This document shows positions 39,801 through 47,491 of a stretch of DNA of 58,748 nucleotides, piece by piece. The notes under the pieces were generated by a model that was not told where the DNA came from, made no database searches, and was given only the letters and a program-made list of their open reading frames with translations. The position numbers and the translations under genes are program-made. Numbering within the stretch: position 1 is the stretch's first letter; the number at the start of each line of letters is the position of its first letter. Source of the DNA: Pararhizobium antarcticum (GTDB lineage Bacteria > Pseudomonadota > Alphaproteobacteria > Rhizobiales > Rhizobiaceae); assembly GCF_001885585.1 (NCBI RefSeq), contig NZ_LSRP01000082.1:1-58748 (forward strand), written 5' to 3'.

Positions 39801-39951
39801 CCGCGAAACAGCGCAACCCAACAAAATCAAACTCCCGGCATGCCCGCGAACGCGCCGCCCGCGCCCTATGCCGTTTCAACAATGTGCCGGAAGACACGAA
39901 GTTCGAAGGATGTCTGATGTGGGAAAGCTACCTGCCAGAGGTGGATGCAGC
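39800..39951 (+). pseudogene. Gene remnant copy B (FEGCLMWESYLPEVDA)
   Basis: An open frame without a matching start reads AAKQRNPTKSNSRHARERAA, RALCRFNNVPEDTKFEG and CLMWESYLPEVDAATN, then diverges from copy A. It overlaps the end of a minus-strand ORF. Copy B holds the N-terminal part and copy A the C-terminal part of what looks like one small gene. Confidence 0.5.
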
Positions 39952-40326
39952 AACTAACATTGCAGGCGCTGGAAAAAGGACTCCAGAGCTTGCCGGATAT
40001 AATTCCGTGGCTTCTAAAATCATCTTCCCTTTCATGATGGCGACGTATTCGAACTTGGCATAGCCAGCAGTTCCCAGGCCGTTCGAAAACTTCACGACTA
40101 TCGGCGCTTTATCCCCTAGCACGCTGCCATGCAGGATTCGACCGATGTCGATCGACAGACGCCAAAGCACCTTGCCACCATCCAGTTCAGCCCACATCTC
40201 GTCGTAGATGATGTTTTCACCGATATCCGGTTCGACTATATGACCGCCGCCTGTGTAGCGCTGGGCATCGTCAACGCCGTCTGACGCCCACGCATTGAAG
40301 CCGTCTTTGCTTCCATATCCGGTCAT
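39928..40326 (-). CDS. Hypothetical protein in the immunity region
   Basis: 132 residues: MTGYGSKDGFNAWASDGVDD, NIIYDEMWAELDGGKVLWRL and GLGTAGYAKFEYVAIMKGKM. Balanced composition suggests real coding, but the ribosome site is weak and the family unknown. Convergent with the ImmA-like gene and separated from the rightward operon by a terminator. Confidence 0.45.
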   Translation of the reverse strand: MTGYGSKDGFNAWASDGVDDAQRYTGGGHIVEPDIGENIIYDEMWAELDGGKVLWRLSIDIGRILHGSVLGDKAPIVVKFSNGLGTAGYAKFEYVAIMKGKMILEATELYPASSGVLFPAPAMLVAASTSGR

Positions 40327-40351
40327 TCAAATCACCATCTTTCTATGCCTG

Positions 40352-40381
40352 AAAGCCCCGCCGTCACCCGGCGGGGCTTTT
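40352..40381. terminator. Strong hairpin terminator before the rightward operon
   Basis: GCCCCGCC (40355-40362), seven-base loop, GGCGGGGC (40370-40377), flanked by AAA and TTTT, so it can act in either direction. It insulates the rightward early promoter from upstream transcription. Confidence 0.8.
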
Positions 40382-40419
40382 CGTTTGTAGCATGGCGATT
40401 CGAACCGATCAAAATAAAT

Positions 40420-40461
40420 ACTAGTTTCCTTGTTGACAGCCTTACTAGTTTCCTTGTAGTC
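40420..40461 (+). promoter_or_regulatory. Rightward early promoter with two repressor sites
   Basis: TTGACA (40433-40438) is followed after 16 bases by TGTAGT (40455-40460). ACTAGTTTCCTTG occurs twice, at 40420-40432 and 40444-40456, one abutting the -35 and one filling the spacer. The same sequence is in the cro/cI operators 3 kb away, so the CI/Cro pair probably controls this operon directly. Confidence 0.75.
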
Positions 40462-40495
40462 TCTTCTCAACAAACCGCTTCACGGAGTTGAGAAC

Positions 40496-40888
40496 ATGGA
40501 AAGCAAGGAAATCAGCAAGGGACTTTCGGAACTGGTCACGGCGATGCTCGGGAAGGGCCTCGCTCGTCCCGACGCAAGCATTGTATGGCCGGCAAATTCC
40601 GACCTGACCATCCTGCTGTCGCAGGCAAGACCCGGCAACAACTATGCCGAAGACACATTTCACTACGCCAAGGGCAAGACCATCGCTGTGGCTTTCGAGA
40701 GCGCAAGGGATTGCGTCGATAATCTCCCCTCTCCGGAGAAAGCCCGCATGCAGCGGTTCATGAAGTCCCTTGCCGGGACAATCGAAACCGGACGCGAGTG
40801 TGGCATCGAAGTCGAGTTCCTGACCCCGCTTCAAGAAACGATGAAGACGCTTTCCAACAACATTCTGACCGATCAGCGCGCCGCTTAA
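40496..40888 (+). CDS. Hypothetical protein, first gene of the rightward early operon
   Basis: 130 residues: MESKEISKGLSELVTAMLGK, HYAKGKTIAVAFESARDCVD and FMKSLAGTIETGRECGIEVE. CGGAG precedes the start. No family is recognised. As first gene after the repressor-controlled promoter it would be made early on induction. Confidence 0.65.
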   Translation: MESKEISKGLSELVTAMLGKGLARPDASIVWPANSDLTILLSQARPGNNYAEDTFHYAKGKTIAVAFESARDCVDNLPSPEKARMQRFMKSLAGTIETGRECGIEVEFLTPLQETMKTLSNNILTDQRAA

Positions 40889-40918
40889 ATCGCCGCGATC
40901 TTCACGGAGTTGAGACAG

Positions 40919-41278
40919 ATGACCTCCCTCGAAATCGAACTTCCCTTTGACGAACTCATGACTCCGAGCTTCGGCGTCGGCATGCTGCTCTATGGCACAG
41001 CCTATCTCCAGGATGCTGGCGACGGCGATTTCTTCGTCCAGTCCGTCAAGCTCGACGGCGGCCCATGGATCAGGCCTGTCCGTGAAGGCGGCACTCTCGA
41101 AGCCAAGCTGTACCAGGAAATTGCGGCAGTCCTTTATGACAAAAGCACCCATGAAGGCCGCAAGGCTGCGGAAGAATGGGCTATGGCGCTTGCTGATAGC
41201 CGGTTGCCCGATCCTGACCGCGCTTACGACGAGCGTCGGGACGCATGCATTCACGCCCACTTCGCAGCATCAGAATAA
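40919..41278 (+). CDS. Hypothetical early protein
   Basis: 119 residues from MTSLEIELPFDELMTPSFGV; the upstream leader repeats the CGGAGTTGAGA ribosome site of the first gene. Beta-rich N-terminus (FFVQSVKLDGGPWIRPVREG) and helical C-terminus (EGRKAAEEWAMALADS). No family is recognised. Confidence 0.65.
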   Translation: MTSLEIELPFDELMTPSFGVGMLLYGTAYLQDAGDGDFFVQSVKLDGGPWIRPVREGGTLEAKLYQEIAAVLYDKSTHEGRKAAEEWAMALADSRLPDPDRAYDERRDACIHAHFAASE

Positions 41279-41305
41279 TCAACCAATCCAACGAGGGACA
41301 AGACC

Positions 41306-42565
41306 ATGGTCAAGAAGCCAAAGCAGAAAGATGCAGTGAAGGAAGCGGATCAGGTTGTTGTAGCGATCAAAGGCTTCGACAAAGGCCTGTCGTGCCGTGG
41401 ATTTCAGTTTGAGGTCGGCAAGACCTTCAAGCATGAAGGCAAGGTAGAGGTATGCAATTCTGGCTTTCACGCAATCGAAGGCCATCCGCTCGAAGTTTTG
41501 AATTATTACGCCCCCGGTCTTTCGGTCTTTCACGAGGTGGAGTTGTCCGGCCCACTGTCCCGCTCTTCGGAAGACAGCAAGATTGCATCTGCTGAAATTA
41601 CCATCAAGGCCGAACTGAAAATTCCAGAACTCGTTTCCCGCGCTGTCAAATGGGTCATGGATCGTGCCACCTGTGATCAGGGCGCTGCATCTGCCACCGG
41701 CAACCGGGGGGCCGCATCTGCCCCCGGCTATCAGGGCGCTGCATCTGCCACCGGCTATCAGGGCGCTGCATCTGCCCCCGGCAATCAGGGCGCTGCATCT
41801 GCCACCGGCAACCGGGGGGCCGCATCTGCCACCGGTTATCGGGGCGTTGCGTCTGCCACCGGCACTCAGGGCGCAGCATCTGCCACCGGCTTTCGGGGCG
41901 CTGCATCTGCCACCGGCAACCGGGGGGCCGCATCTGCCACCGGTAATCAGGGGGCCGCATCTGCCACCGGCGATCAGGGCGCTGCATCTGCCACCGGTAA
42001 TCATGGGGCCGCATCTGCCACCGGCGATCGGGGCGTTGCATCTGCCACCGGCGATCGTGGCGTTGCGTCTGCCACCGGTGATCAGGGCGCCGCATCTGCC
42101 ACCGGCTATCAGGGCGTTGCATCTGCCACCGGTGATCAGGGGGCCGCATCTGCCACCGGCAGTCGGGGCGTTGCAACTGCCACCGGTGATCAGGGGGCCG
42201 CATCTGCCGCCGGCACTCAGGGCGCTGCATTTGCCGCCGGCAACCGGGGGGCCGCATCTGCCACCGGTTATCGGGGGGCAGCAACTGCCACCGGCAATCA
42301 GGGGGCCGCATCTGCCACCGGCGATTGGGGCGCTGCATCTGCCACTGGCGAGCGGGGCGTTGCATCTGCCGTTGGCTATCGGGGCGCAGCGATGGCTTCT
42401 GGTCGCGCCGGTCGAGCTTCCGGCGCGGATGGCAACGCTATCTTCCTCGCAGAGCGCAATGATGATTACGAGATCATTGCCGTATGGGCAGGGATTGTGG
42501 GCAAGGACGGTATCGAGCCTGACGTGTTTTACACACTGAAGGGCGGGAAGCCGGTTCTCGCATGA
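41306..42565 (+). CDS. DUF7666 protein with 26 tandem nine-residue repeats
   Basis: 419 residues. Residues about 13-115 follow the DUF7666 pattern (IKGFDKGLSCRGFQFEVGKT; VCNSGFHAIEG; YYAPGLSVFHEVELSGPLSR). About 26 copies of GAASATGxx follow, predicted to stack as a beta-helix or solenoid. A C-terminal cap reads DYEIIAVWAGIVGKDGIEPD. Repeat units differ mainly at the last two residues (NR, YQ, DQ, DR). The repeats could bind DNA or protein by mimicry; the function is unknown. It overlaps the next gene by ATGA. Confidence 0.75.
   Translation: MVKKPKQKDAVKEADQVVVAIKGFDKGLSCRGFQFEVGKTFKHEGKVEVCNSGFHAIEGHPLEVLNYYAPGLSVFHEVELSGPLSRSSEDSKIASAEITIKAELKIPELVSRAVKWVMDRATCDQGAASATGNRGAASAPGYQGAASATGYQGAASAPGNQGAASATGNRGAASATGYRGVASATGTQGAASATGFRGAASATGNRGAASATGNQGAASATGDQGAASATGNHGAASATGDRGVASATGDRGVASATGDQGAASATGYQGVASATGDQGAASATGSRGVATATGDQGAASAAGTQGAAFAAGNRGAASATGYRGAATATGNQGAASATGDWGAASATGERGVASAVGYRGAAMASGRAGRASGADGNAIFLAERNDDYEIIAVWAGIVGKDGIEPDVFYTLKGGKPVLA
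41681..42409 (+). repeat. 27-bp coding tandem repeat tract
   Basis: About 26 units plus one degenerate unit of GGCGCTGCATCTGCCACCGG followed by seven variable bases, encoding GAASATG plus two variable residues. All units keep the frame. There are no spacers, so it is not a CRISPR array. Confidence 0.9.
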
Positions 42566-42702
42566 CCCGCCCCGACCCCGCGATCCGCACGATCATCCAA
42601 ATTTTCCCGCCGTCGGAAGTCTCTCCGGCCCCCAACCAGTGGCTGCGTATCGCTGCCACGATCTTCTTTGCGATCGCCGTCGGCATCGCAGTTCAGCTTT
42701 GA
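42562..42702 (+). CDS. 46-residue membrane microprotein (paralogue 1)
   Basis: MTRPDPAIRTIIQIFPPSEV, then SPAPNQWLRIAATIFFAIAV and GIAVQL. A single C-terminal transmembrane helix follows a conserved FPPxEVSPxPNQWL segment. The ATG overlaps the stop of the repeat protein (ATGA). A close paralogue is at 44632-44781. Function unknown. Confidence 0.65.
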   Translation: MTRPDPAIRTIIQIFPPSEVSPAPNQWLRIAATIFFAIAVGIAVQL

Positions 42703-42709
42703 GGACATC

Positions 42710-42832
42710 ATGAGCACCGAAGTATCAACAGACCTGATCATCAAGCTGCCGGCCACTATGACTGCCGCGACCTTCACCCCGCATGCCGCCGAACTGAGCG
42801 GCTTCCGTAAACCCAGAAAGGAAAAACAATGA
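42710..42832 (+). CDS. 40-residue hypothetical peptide
   Basis: MSTEVSTDLIIKLPATMTAA, then TFTPHAAELSGFRKPRKEKQ. GAGGAC lies upstream, and the stop overlaps the next ATG (ATGA). No family is recognised. Confidence 0.5.
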   Translation: MSTEVSTDLIIKLPATMTAATFTPHAAELSGFRKPRKEKQ

Positions 42833-44072
42833 CCATCATCAGAACGCCCACAAAGGCGCACGGCGGCATAACTGCTGAAGAAAAAGCCCGAATGGAAGAA
42901 CACGCAAAGCTGTGGATCGGACGCGCGATGCGAACCGACCCGATCGAGCCGGAAAAGATCATCCCGGCAATGGAGGGACTCTATGCCGTGGCGGGCTTGA
43001 AGAAACCGCGGGTAATTATTGTCCCATCGCCACTTGTCATGGCTTTCGCCTACGGCGCCTCCGCCGCTATCTGGCACGGACGTAAGACCAGCGCGGCGAC
43101 CTACGCGGCGACCCGCGGCGCCACGCGGCGACCTACGCGGCGACCAGCGCGGCGACCTACGCGGCGACCAACGCGGCGACCTACGCGGCGACCAACGCGG
43201 CGACCGACGCGGCGACCTACGCGGCGACCAGCGCGGCGACCTACGCGGCGACCGACGCGGCGACCGACGCGGCGACCAACGCGGCGACCTACGCGGCGAC
43301 CTACGCGGCGACCGACGCGGCGACCTACGCGGCGACCGACGCGGCGACCTACGCGGCGACCAGCGACCGTGAGCGTATCGAAGCGGATGCCTGCCGTGAA
43401 CTTGGTGGTGCACTTGGTATCGAATGCGCAAAACGCTGGTACAGCAGCTACCAAGGCGGCAACATGTGGGCCGGCTACGACTGCTATCTGACAGCCTGCC
43501 GTGACATCCTCGGCCTGGAGCTCGTCAGCCACGCCGGATACGCGCATTGGGAGCAGGCCGCGATCCACGGCGGCTTCCGCGTCATGCACGAAGAATTTTT
43601 CCTCGTCTCCGATTTCCCTGAGACTCTGAAAGTTGACGATCAGAATCGCCCACACTGCGAGACTGGGCCATCGCATCGGTGGCGGGATGGCTGGAGCCTG
43701 TACCACTGGCACGGCGTGCAAATCCCTTCGGAGTGGGTTGAAGACAAGTCTTCACTTTCCGCAAGAACCGCACTGACCTGGGAAAACATCGAGCAACGCC
43801 GATGCGCCCTCGAAATCGTCGGCTGGCACAATGTCTTGCGCGAGTTGAATGCAAAGGTCGTTGACGAGCACCCCGATCCGCTGTGCGGCGCCCTTGTGGA
43901 AGTTCAACTTCCGGATTTGGACCGCAAAAGCAGGTTCATCCACGCGCAGTGCGGCACGAAAAGAGAATTTGCAATCGGCGTACCGCCGGATGTGAAGACG
44001 GTCGTTGAGGCCCAAGCATGGCTCACCGGCCTTCCCGTAGAAAACTTCCAATTTCCCACCGTCAGAACCTGA
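42829..44072 (+). pseudogene. DUF6745-like gene split by a frameshift in a 12-bp repeat tract
   Basis: The first frame starts at 42829 (MTIIRTPTKAHGGITAEEKA; VAGLKKPRVIIVPSPLVMAF) and ends out of frame at 43491. The second frame, -1 relative to it, continues through AATYAATSAATD repeats into RWYSSYQGGNMWAGYDCYL, HRWRDGWSLYHWHGVQIPSE and a terminal FPTVRT at 44072. Together they form one DUF6745-type protein of about 410 residues. The break is at 43105-43125, where two repeat units are 10 instead of 12 bases. It could be a pseudogene, a slippage-controlled gene or a sequence error. Confidence 0.7.
43093..43365 (+). repeat. 12-bp tandem repeat tract
   Basis: About 22 units of GCGGCGACCNAC, encoding AATY/AATS/AATD/AATN in the productive frame. 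Two adjacent units (starting 43105 and 43115) are 2 bases short each, which changes the frame by a net 4 bases. Such short GC-rich units are prone to replication slippage. Confidence 0.9.
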
Positions 44073-44085
44073 AAGGATGACGATT

Positions 44086-44442
44086 ATGCGCATTATTGAA
44101 ACTCTTGGAGCTCAGGGCGAAATCCGCATGTTCCGCGTTGATGAGATCCCCGGAAACGCCGTTCCCATGAAGAAGGAAAACGGCCATTTCATCATCGGCC
44201 ATTCCGAAACGGGACATCACCACGTTCTCGAAGCGGAGCGAGTGCAGGTTTTCCAGCAGCCGGACGCTCCGCAGGGCATGACGATTCTCTTCGGCATTCT
44301 CGAAAGCCCTGGTTCGCTCACACATCTGCGCGGCCACGACACTCATGCTCCGCATGCCTTCGAACCCGGCGACAAGATCATGTTCCGCACCGACCGCGAA
44401 TACGACCCCTATGCCGAGCTGGCCCGGCGCGTGGCCGACTAA
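44086..44442 (+). CDS. Conserved partner of DUF6745 proteins
   Basis: 118 residues from the ATG at 44086 (AAAGGA about 8 bases upstream). GEIRMFRVDEIPGNAVPMKK, NGHFIIGHSETGHHHVLEA and GDKIMFRTDREYDPYAELAR follow the pattern of a small His-rich, cupin-like protein regularly next to DUF6745 genes (memory). The HSETGHHH motif could bind metal. Role unknown. Confidence 0.65.
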   Translation: MRIIETLGAQGEIRMFRVDEIPGNAVPMKKENGHFIIGHSETGHHHVLEAERVQVFQQPDAPQGMTILFGILESPGSLTHLRGHDTHAPHAFEPGDKIMFRTDREYDPYAELARRVAD

Positions 44443-44507
44443 TCCGATCCCTTTCGGCGTCCGCCTTCGGGCGGATTTCAAAATGGATATCTGAAGGAAG
44501 AACGAAG

Positions 44508-44621
44508 ATGGCAGAATTCACCGACGCACACCGCTGTGCCGGCATCGCTGATGAGCAGGCCATGCTGATCGTCATCGCTTTGGTCAAAGGCACCATCCCC
44601 AACGTCACCCTGAAATATTGA
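44508..44621 (+). CDS. 37-residue hypothetical peptide
   Basis: MAEFTDAHRCAGIADEQAML, then IVIALVKGTIPNVTLKY. GAAGGAAG lies upstream. Moderately hydrophobic second half. No family is recognised. Confidence 0.45.
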   Translation: MAEFTDAHRCAGIADEQAMLIVIALVKGTIPNVTLKY

Positions 44622-44631
44622 GGAGCAGGAC

Positions 44632-44781
44632 ATGAACGAGAACGCACTTGCACGACACGAAGACGCTCAGATCATCCACGTCTTCCCGCCGGCGGAAGTC
44701 TCCCCTTCTCCCAACCAGTGGCTGCAAATCGCTGTCGTGATCGTGTTTGCGATCTTCGTCGGCATCGCAGTTCAGATTTGA
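44632..44781 (+). CDS. 49-residue membrane microprotein (paralogue 2)
   Basis: MNENALARHEDAQIIHVFPP, then AEVSPSPNQWLQIAVVIVFA and IFVGIAVQI, with AGGAG before the ATG. Nearly the same FPPxEVSPxPNQWLxIA plus transmembrane helix as the peptide at 42562-42702, including the downstream GGCATCGCAGTTCAG bases. An internal duplication within the operon. Confidence 0.65.
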   Translation: MNENALARHEDAQIIHVFPPAEVSPSPNQWLQIAVVIVFAIFVGIAVQI

Positions 44782-44789
44782 GGATCGAT

Positions 44790-45002
44790 ATGAGCGTTGA
44801 GACATACCGACGTCACGCCGTTTGGTGCCGTTCCATGGCTGATGAATATCGCCGGGATGCGCCTTTGATGAATGAGCCGACACGAAGCGGATGGCTGACG
44901 CGTGCGGATGATCTCGATGAGAAAGCCGACTGGTACGAGAAGCAGGCGGATAGCCTGGAACGTTGCCTGCACCCCAATATCAAAAACAAGGAAGCCGCGT
45001 GA
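44790..45002 (+). CDS. 70-residue hypothetical protein
   Basis: MSVETYRRHAVWCRSMADEY, then WLTRADDLDEKADWYEKQAD. Helical, charged, reminiscent of small helical bundle proteins. The stop overlaps the nuclease start (TGATG). No family is recognised. Confidence 0.6.
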   Translation: MSVETYRRHAVWCRSMADEYRRDAPLMNEPTRSGWLTRADDLDEKADWYEKQADSLERCLHPNIKNKEAA

Positions 45003-45964
45003 TGAATGCCTTTGAACGCTTTAACATCAAAAGCCTTTCCCCCACGATGATCGCTCAATGGGATGCCGCGCCGGCAACCCTCATTCTGCGCCGTCTGTAC
45101 GGTGTGAAGGGTAAGGCTAACGCCAAAATGTGGCGCGGCGATGCGGTCGAAGCCGGTTTGAATTTTTGGCTGCACAACCGCCATCGTGAAGACGCCATGG
45201 CAAACGCCAAGACATTGGCCGTCGAAACATTCTGGCAGCGCGCAGCAGGTGAAACGTCGGAAGAAATCGACGATGTTCTCAAGGGCGTTCCCGGCATGGT
45301 GGAGCAAGCCGTGATTGCTATCAGCACCATGCCATCCAACGTCATGGGCACACAGTTCGGCGTCGAGGCCTTTCTTGATGACGTTGACGTGCCGCTTTTC
45401 GGTAAGGTTGATTTCCTTTTCGAAGATAAGTCGATCGTGGAATTGAAGACCACAACACGATGCCCATCGAAGATCGAAAGTGTATCAATCTCGCATCGCT
45501 GGCAGGCGGCATTTTACGCCAGAGCGCGCGGCGTTCCCGTGAAACTGACCTACGTCACGGACAAGAAGAACATCGCCTTTGAAATCCAGCCCGACGACGT
45601 TTCGCTTGTCACGATGCGCCGCGCTGCTCTCAGCCTGCAGAAGGCCCTTTCCGGAACGGATGACGGCGAATCCCTTTTGCGTTCGCTCTCTCTGAATGTC
45701 GAGAGCTTCTATTGGGACGAGGAGGTCATGCAAGCCTACGAGGATGCGATCGAAGGCAGGCTTAAACTGCTCGTCGGTCCTGGCACGGAAAACCTCGCTG
45801 CTCAAGGATATGTGACCTTTGGCAAGCACTCCGGCAAGCACATCTCCGAGCTTCCAGACGGATACCTCACCTGGCTCCTGAACCCCAAGCTTTCTGACGG
45901 AACCGTGTTTGACGTTCCGAAGGAACTTCAGATCGCGATTGCCGACATGAAGGAGGCCGCGTGA
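45002..45964 (+). CDS. PD-(D/E)XK nuclease (recombination exonuclease) with DUF3820-like end
   Basis: 320 residues. The RecB/Cas4-like core is GKVDFLFEDKSIVELKTT (Asp137, Glu147, Lys149), then HRWQAAFYARARGVPVKLTY. The C-terminal VTFGKHSGKHISELPDGYLT resembles a DUF3820 module. It lies before a Rad52-like annealing protein, the usual exonuclease-plus-annealase pair of phage recombination systems. It probably resects phage DNA ends. Confidence 0.8.
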   Translation: MNAFERFNIKSLSPTMIAQWDAAPATLILRRLYGVKGKANAKMWRGDAVEAGLNFWLHNRHREDAMANAKTLAVETFWQRAAGETSEEIDDVLKGVPGMVEQAVIAISTMPSNVMGTQFGVEAFLDDVDVPLFGKVDFLFEDKSIVELKTTTRCPSKIESVSISHRWQAAFYARARGVPVKLTYVTDKKNIAFEIQPDDVSLVTMRRAALSLQKALSGTDDGESLLRSLSLNVESFYWDEEVMQAYEDAIEGRLKLLVGPGTENLAAQGYVTFGKHSGKHISELPDGYLTWLLNPKLSDGTVFDVPKELQIAIADMKEAA

Positions 45965-46710
45965 TGCCAACTACCGAGGATATCAAGCTACTGTTTGCAG
46001 AGTTCCGGCGCGATGCCATCAACTGGCGTGCACAGTCTCTGACAAGAGAGGGCGATAAGGCGCTTGCTCTCGCCTACATCGATGCCCGCGATGTTATGGA
46101 CCGGCTTGACGAGGTTTGCGGAGCTGAGAATTGGCAGGACCGCTACGAGTTCCACGGCGCCCGAACGATTTGCTACCTGTCCATTCGTGTTGATGGCGAA
46201 TGGGTCACGAAGGCCGATGGTGCCGGCGACAGCGATGTCGAGGCCGAAAAGGGCGCGATCTCCGACGCCTTGAAGCGCGCCGCCGTGAAGTGGGGCATTG
46301 GCCGCTACCTCTATGCTATCCCTGCCCCATGGGTTCCGTGCCAGTCCATCGACTACAAGGGCAAGAAGCAATGGAAAAAGTGGAACGACGACCCGTGGAA
46401 ACACGTTCGGGGCGCTCATCCTCAAAAGGCAGCAGACAAAACTACGACCCCAGCGAAACAGACCGCCGCTGATCAAAAGTCCCTGTCCGATCTGATTTCG
46501 TCGATGCGCGAAAACAAGACCACCGCCGAACTTAAGTCGTGGTGGATCGATGCCGATTGCAAGGCGGCGCGGGCGAAGCTTTCTGACGGTCAATACAAAA
46601 CGCTGAAAGCAGATTTCGGTGTTTACGGCGCTTCCCTGGCTGAAAACCGTTTCCCCGGGGACATTCCAATGACGGATGCCGAAGCATCTCGTCACCCGCT
46701 GAATTCGTGA
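45964..46710 (+). CDS. Rad52/Rad22-like single-strand annealing protein
   Basis: 248 residues; the ATG overlaps the nuclease stop. YIDARDVMDRLDEVCGAENW, YLSIRVDGEWVTKADGAGDS and DVEAEKGAISDALKRAAVKW are the Rad52/22 signature in phages. The basic linker and helical C-terminus are variable. It anneals complementary single strands during recombination-dependent replication. Confidence 0.85.
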   Translation: MPTTEDIKLLFAEFRRDAINWRAQSLTREGDKALALAYIDARDVMDRLDEVCGAENWQDRYEFHGARTICYLSIRVDGEWVTKADGAGDSDVEAEKGAISDALKRAAVKWGIGRYLYAIPAPWVPCQSIDYKGKKQWKKWNDDPWKHVRGAHPQKAADKTTTPAKQTAADQKSLSDLISSMRENKTTAELKSWWIDADCKAARAKLSDGQYKTLKADFGVYGASLAENRFPGDIPMTDAEASRHPLNS

Positions 46711-46717
46711 GGCGACA

Positions 46718-47182
46718 ATGGCGCAGGAAAAGAAAACCTTTGTTTTGATCAACGAACACGTCCGCGGCAACGCGATGGCAGCGCTCATGAAGGCGCTGCC
46801 TGACTTTACGGTCACCATCGCGCCAAAGCAGCGGTCAAACGATCAGAGCGCCAAGCTCCATGCCATCCTTGGCGACTTGGCCCGGTCTCCCCTGACATGG
46901 GCAGGGAAGCGCCGGACGCTTGAAGAATGGAAGATGATCGTCATCAGCGGCCACGCGGTCGCTACCGGCCACAGCGGCGAGGTGATCCCCGGCTTGGAGG
47001 GAGAGTTTGTCGCCATCCGCGAAAGCAGCGCCAGCATGTCGGTCTCAAGGGCGTCCAGCCTGATCGAATACCTTCTGGCGTTCTGCGGAATGAACAACGT
47101 CGAGCTTACGGAAACGTGCCGTCGCGGCTTCATGGACGAGCGTTTCGGTTCCGACCGCCATACAGAGCGGAGGGCGTCATGA
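46718..47182 (+). CDS. ninB: NinB-like recombination protein
   Basis: 154 residues: APKQRSNDQSAKLHAILGDL, WAGKRRTLEEWKMIVISGHA and SRASSLIEYLLAFCGMNNVE follow lambda NinB (Orf). NinB binds single-stranded DNA and SSB and helps load annealing proteins. It fits the recombination cluster upstream. Confidence 0.85.
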   Translation: MAQEKKTFVLINEHVRGNAMAALMKALPDFTVTIAPKQRSNDQSAKLHAILGDLARSPLTWAGKRRTLEEWKMIVISGHAVATGHSGEVIPGLEGEFVAIRESSASMSVSRASSLIEYLLAFCGMNNVELTETCRRGFMDERFGSDRHTERRAS

Positions 47183-47385
47183 ACCGCCTCATGCTGATTG
47201 CAATCCAGTCTTGGAAGGCTTGGAGGGCGACACGCCGCCTCGCCCGCGCCCTACCGGCCGTCGCCGAGCGCAAGCAGAAGATCGCCACGCTCCGCTCCCG
47301 TCATCGCTCAACGAAAACAGTCATTGCCGAGCAGCGCGAGGATATCCACGCCGCACTTGGTTTGCAGAGGACGCGCCATGATTGA
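47179..47385 (+). CDS. 68-residue basic protein
   Basis: MNRLMLIAIQSWKAWRATRR, LARALPAVAERKQKIATLRS and a basic C-terminus. The start overlaps NinB by ATGA and the stop overlaps the next gene. Strong positive charge suggests nucleic-acid contact. No family is recognised. Confidence 0.55.
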   Translation: MNRLMLIAIQSWKAWRATRRLARALPAVAERKQKIATLRSRHRSTKTVIAEQREDIHAALGLQRTRHD

Positions 47386-47491
47386 TTGGCAGAAAACCGC
47401 ATCATCAGTCATCGACGAGAACGACATGTACCACATGTGGGTTCTGTCCAGCCGCCTGCCGTTCACTTTGGCATACCGGAGGGCTGCCTGA
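47378..47491 (+). CDS. 37-residue hypothetical peptide
   Basis: MIDWQKTASSVIDENDMYHM, then WVLSSRLPFTLAYRRAA. Overlaps neighbours at both ends, typical of this tightly packed operon. No family is recognised. Confidence 0.45.
   Translation: MIDWQKTASSVIDENDMYHMWVLSSRLPFTLAYRRAA

Noticed and set aside
41655..42539. Long repetitive frames on both strands over the 27-bp repeat tract
   Set aside because: They arise because every frame of a stop-free repeat stays open. Only the plus frame with the DUF7666 domain and C-terminal cap makes sense.
41681..43365. Possible CRISPR array
   Set aside because: Repeats are contiguous, in frame and without unique spacers, and no cas genes are nearby.
43101..43721. 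Minus-strand Arg/Gly repeat protein over the 12-bp tract
   Set aside because: Antisense of the DUF6745 repeat region. Low complexity and no ribosome site.
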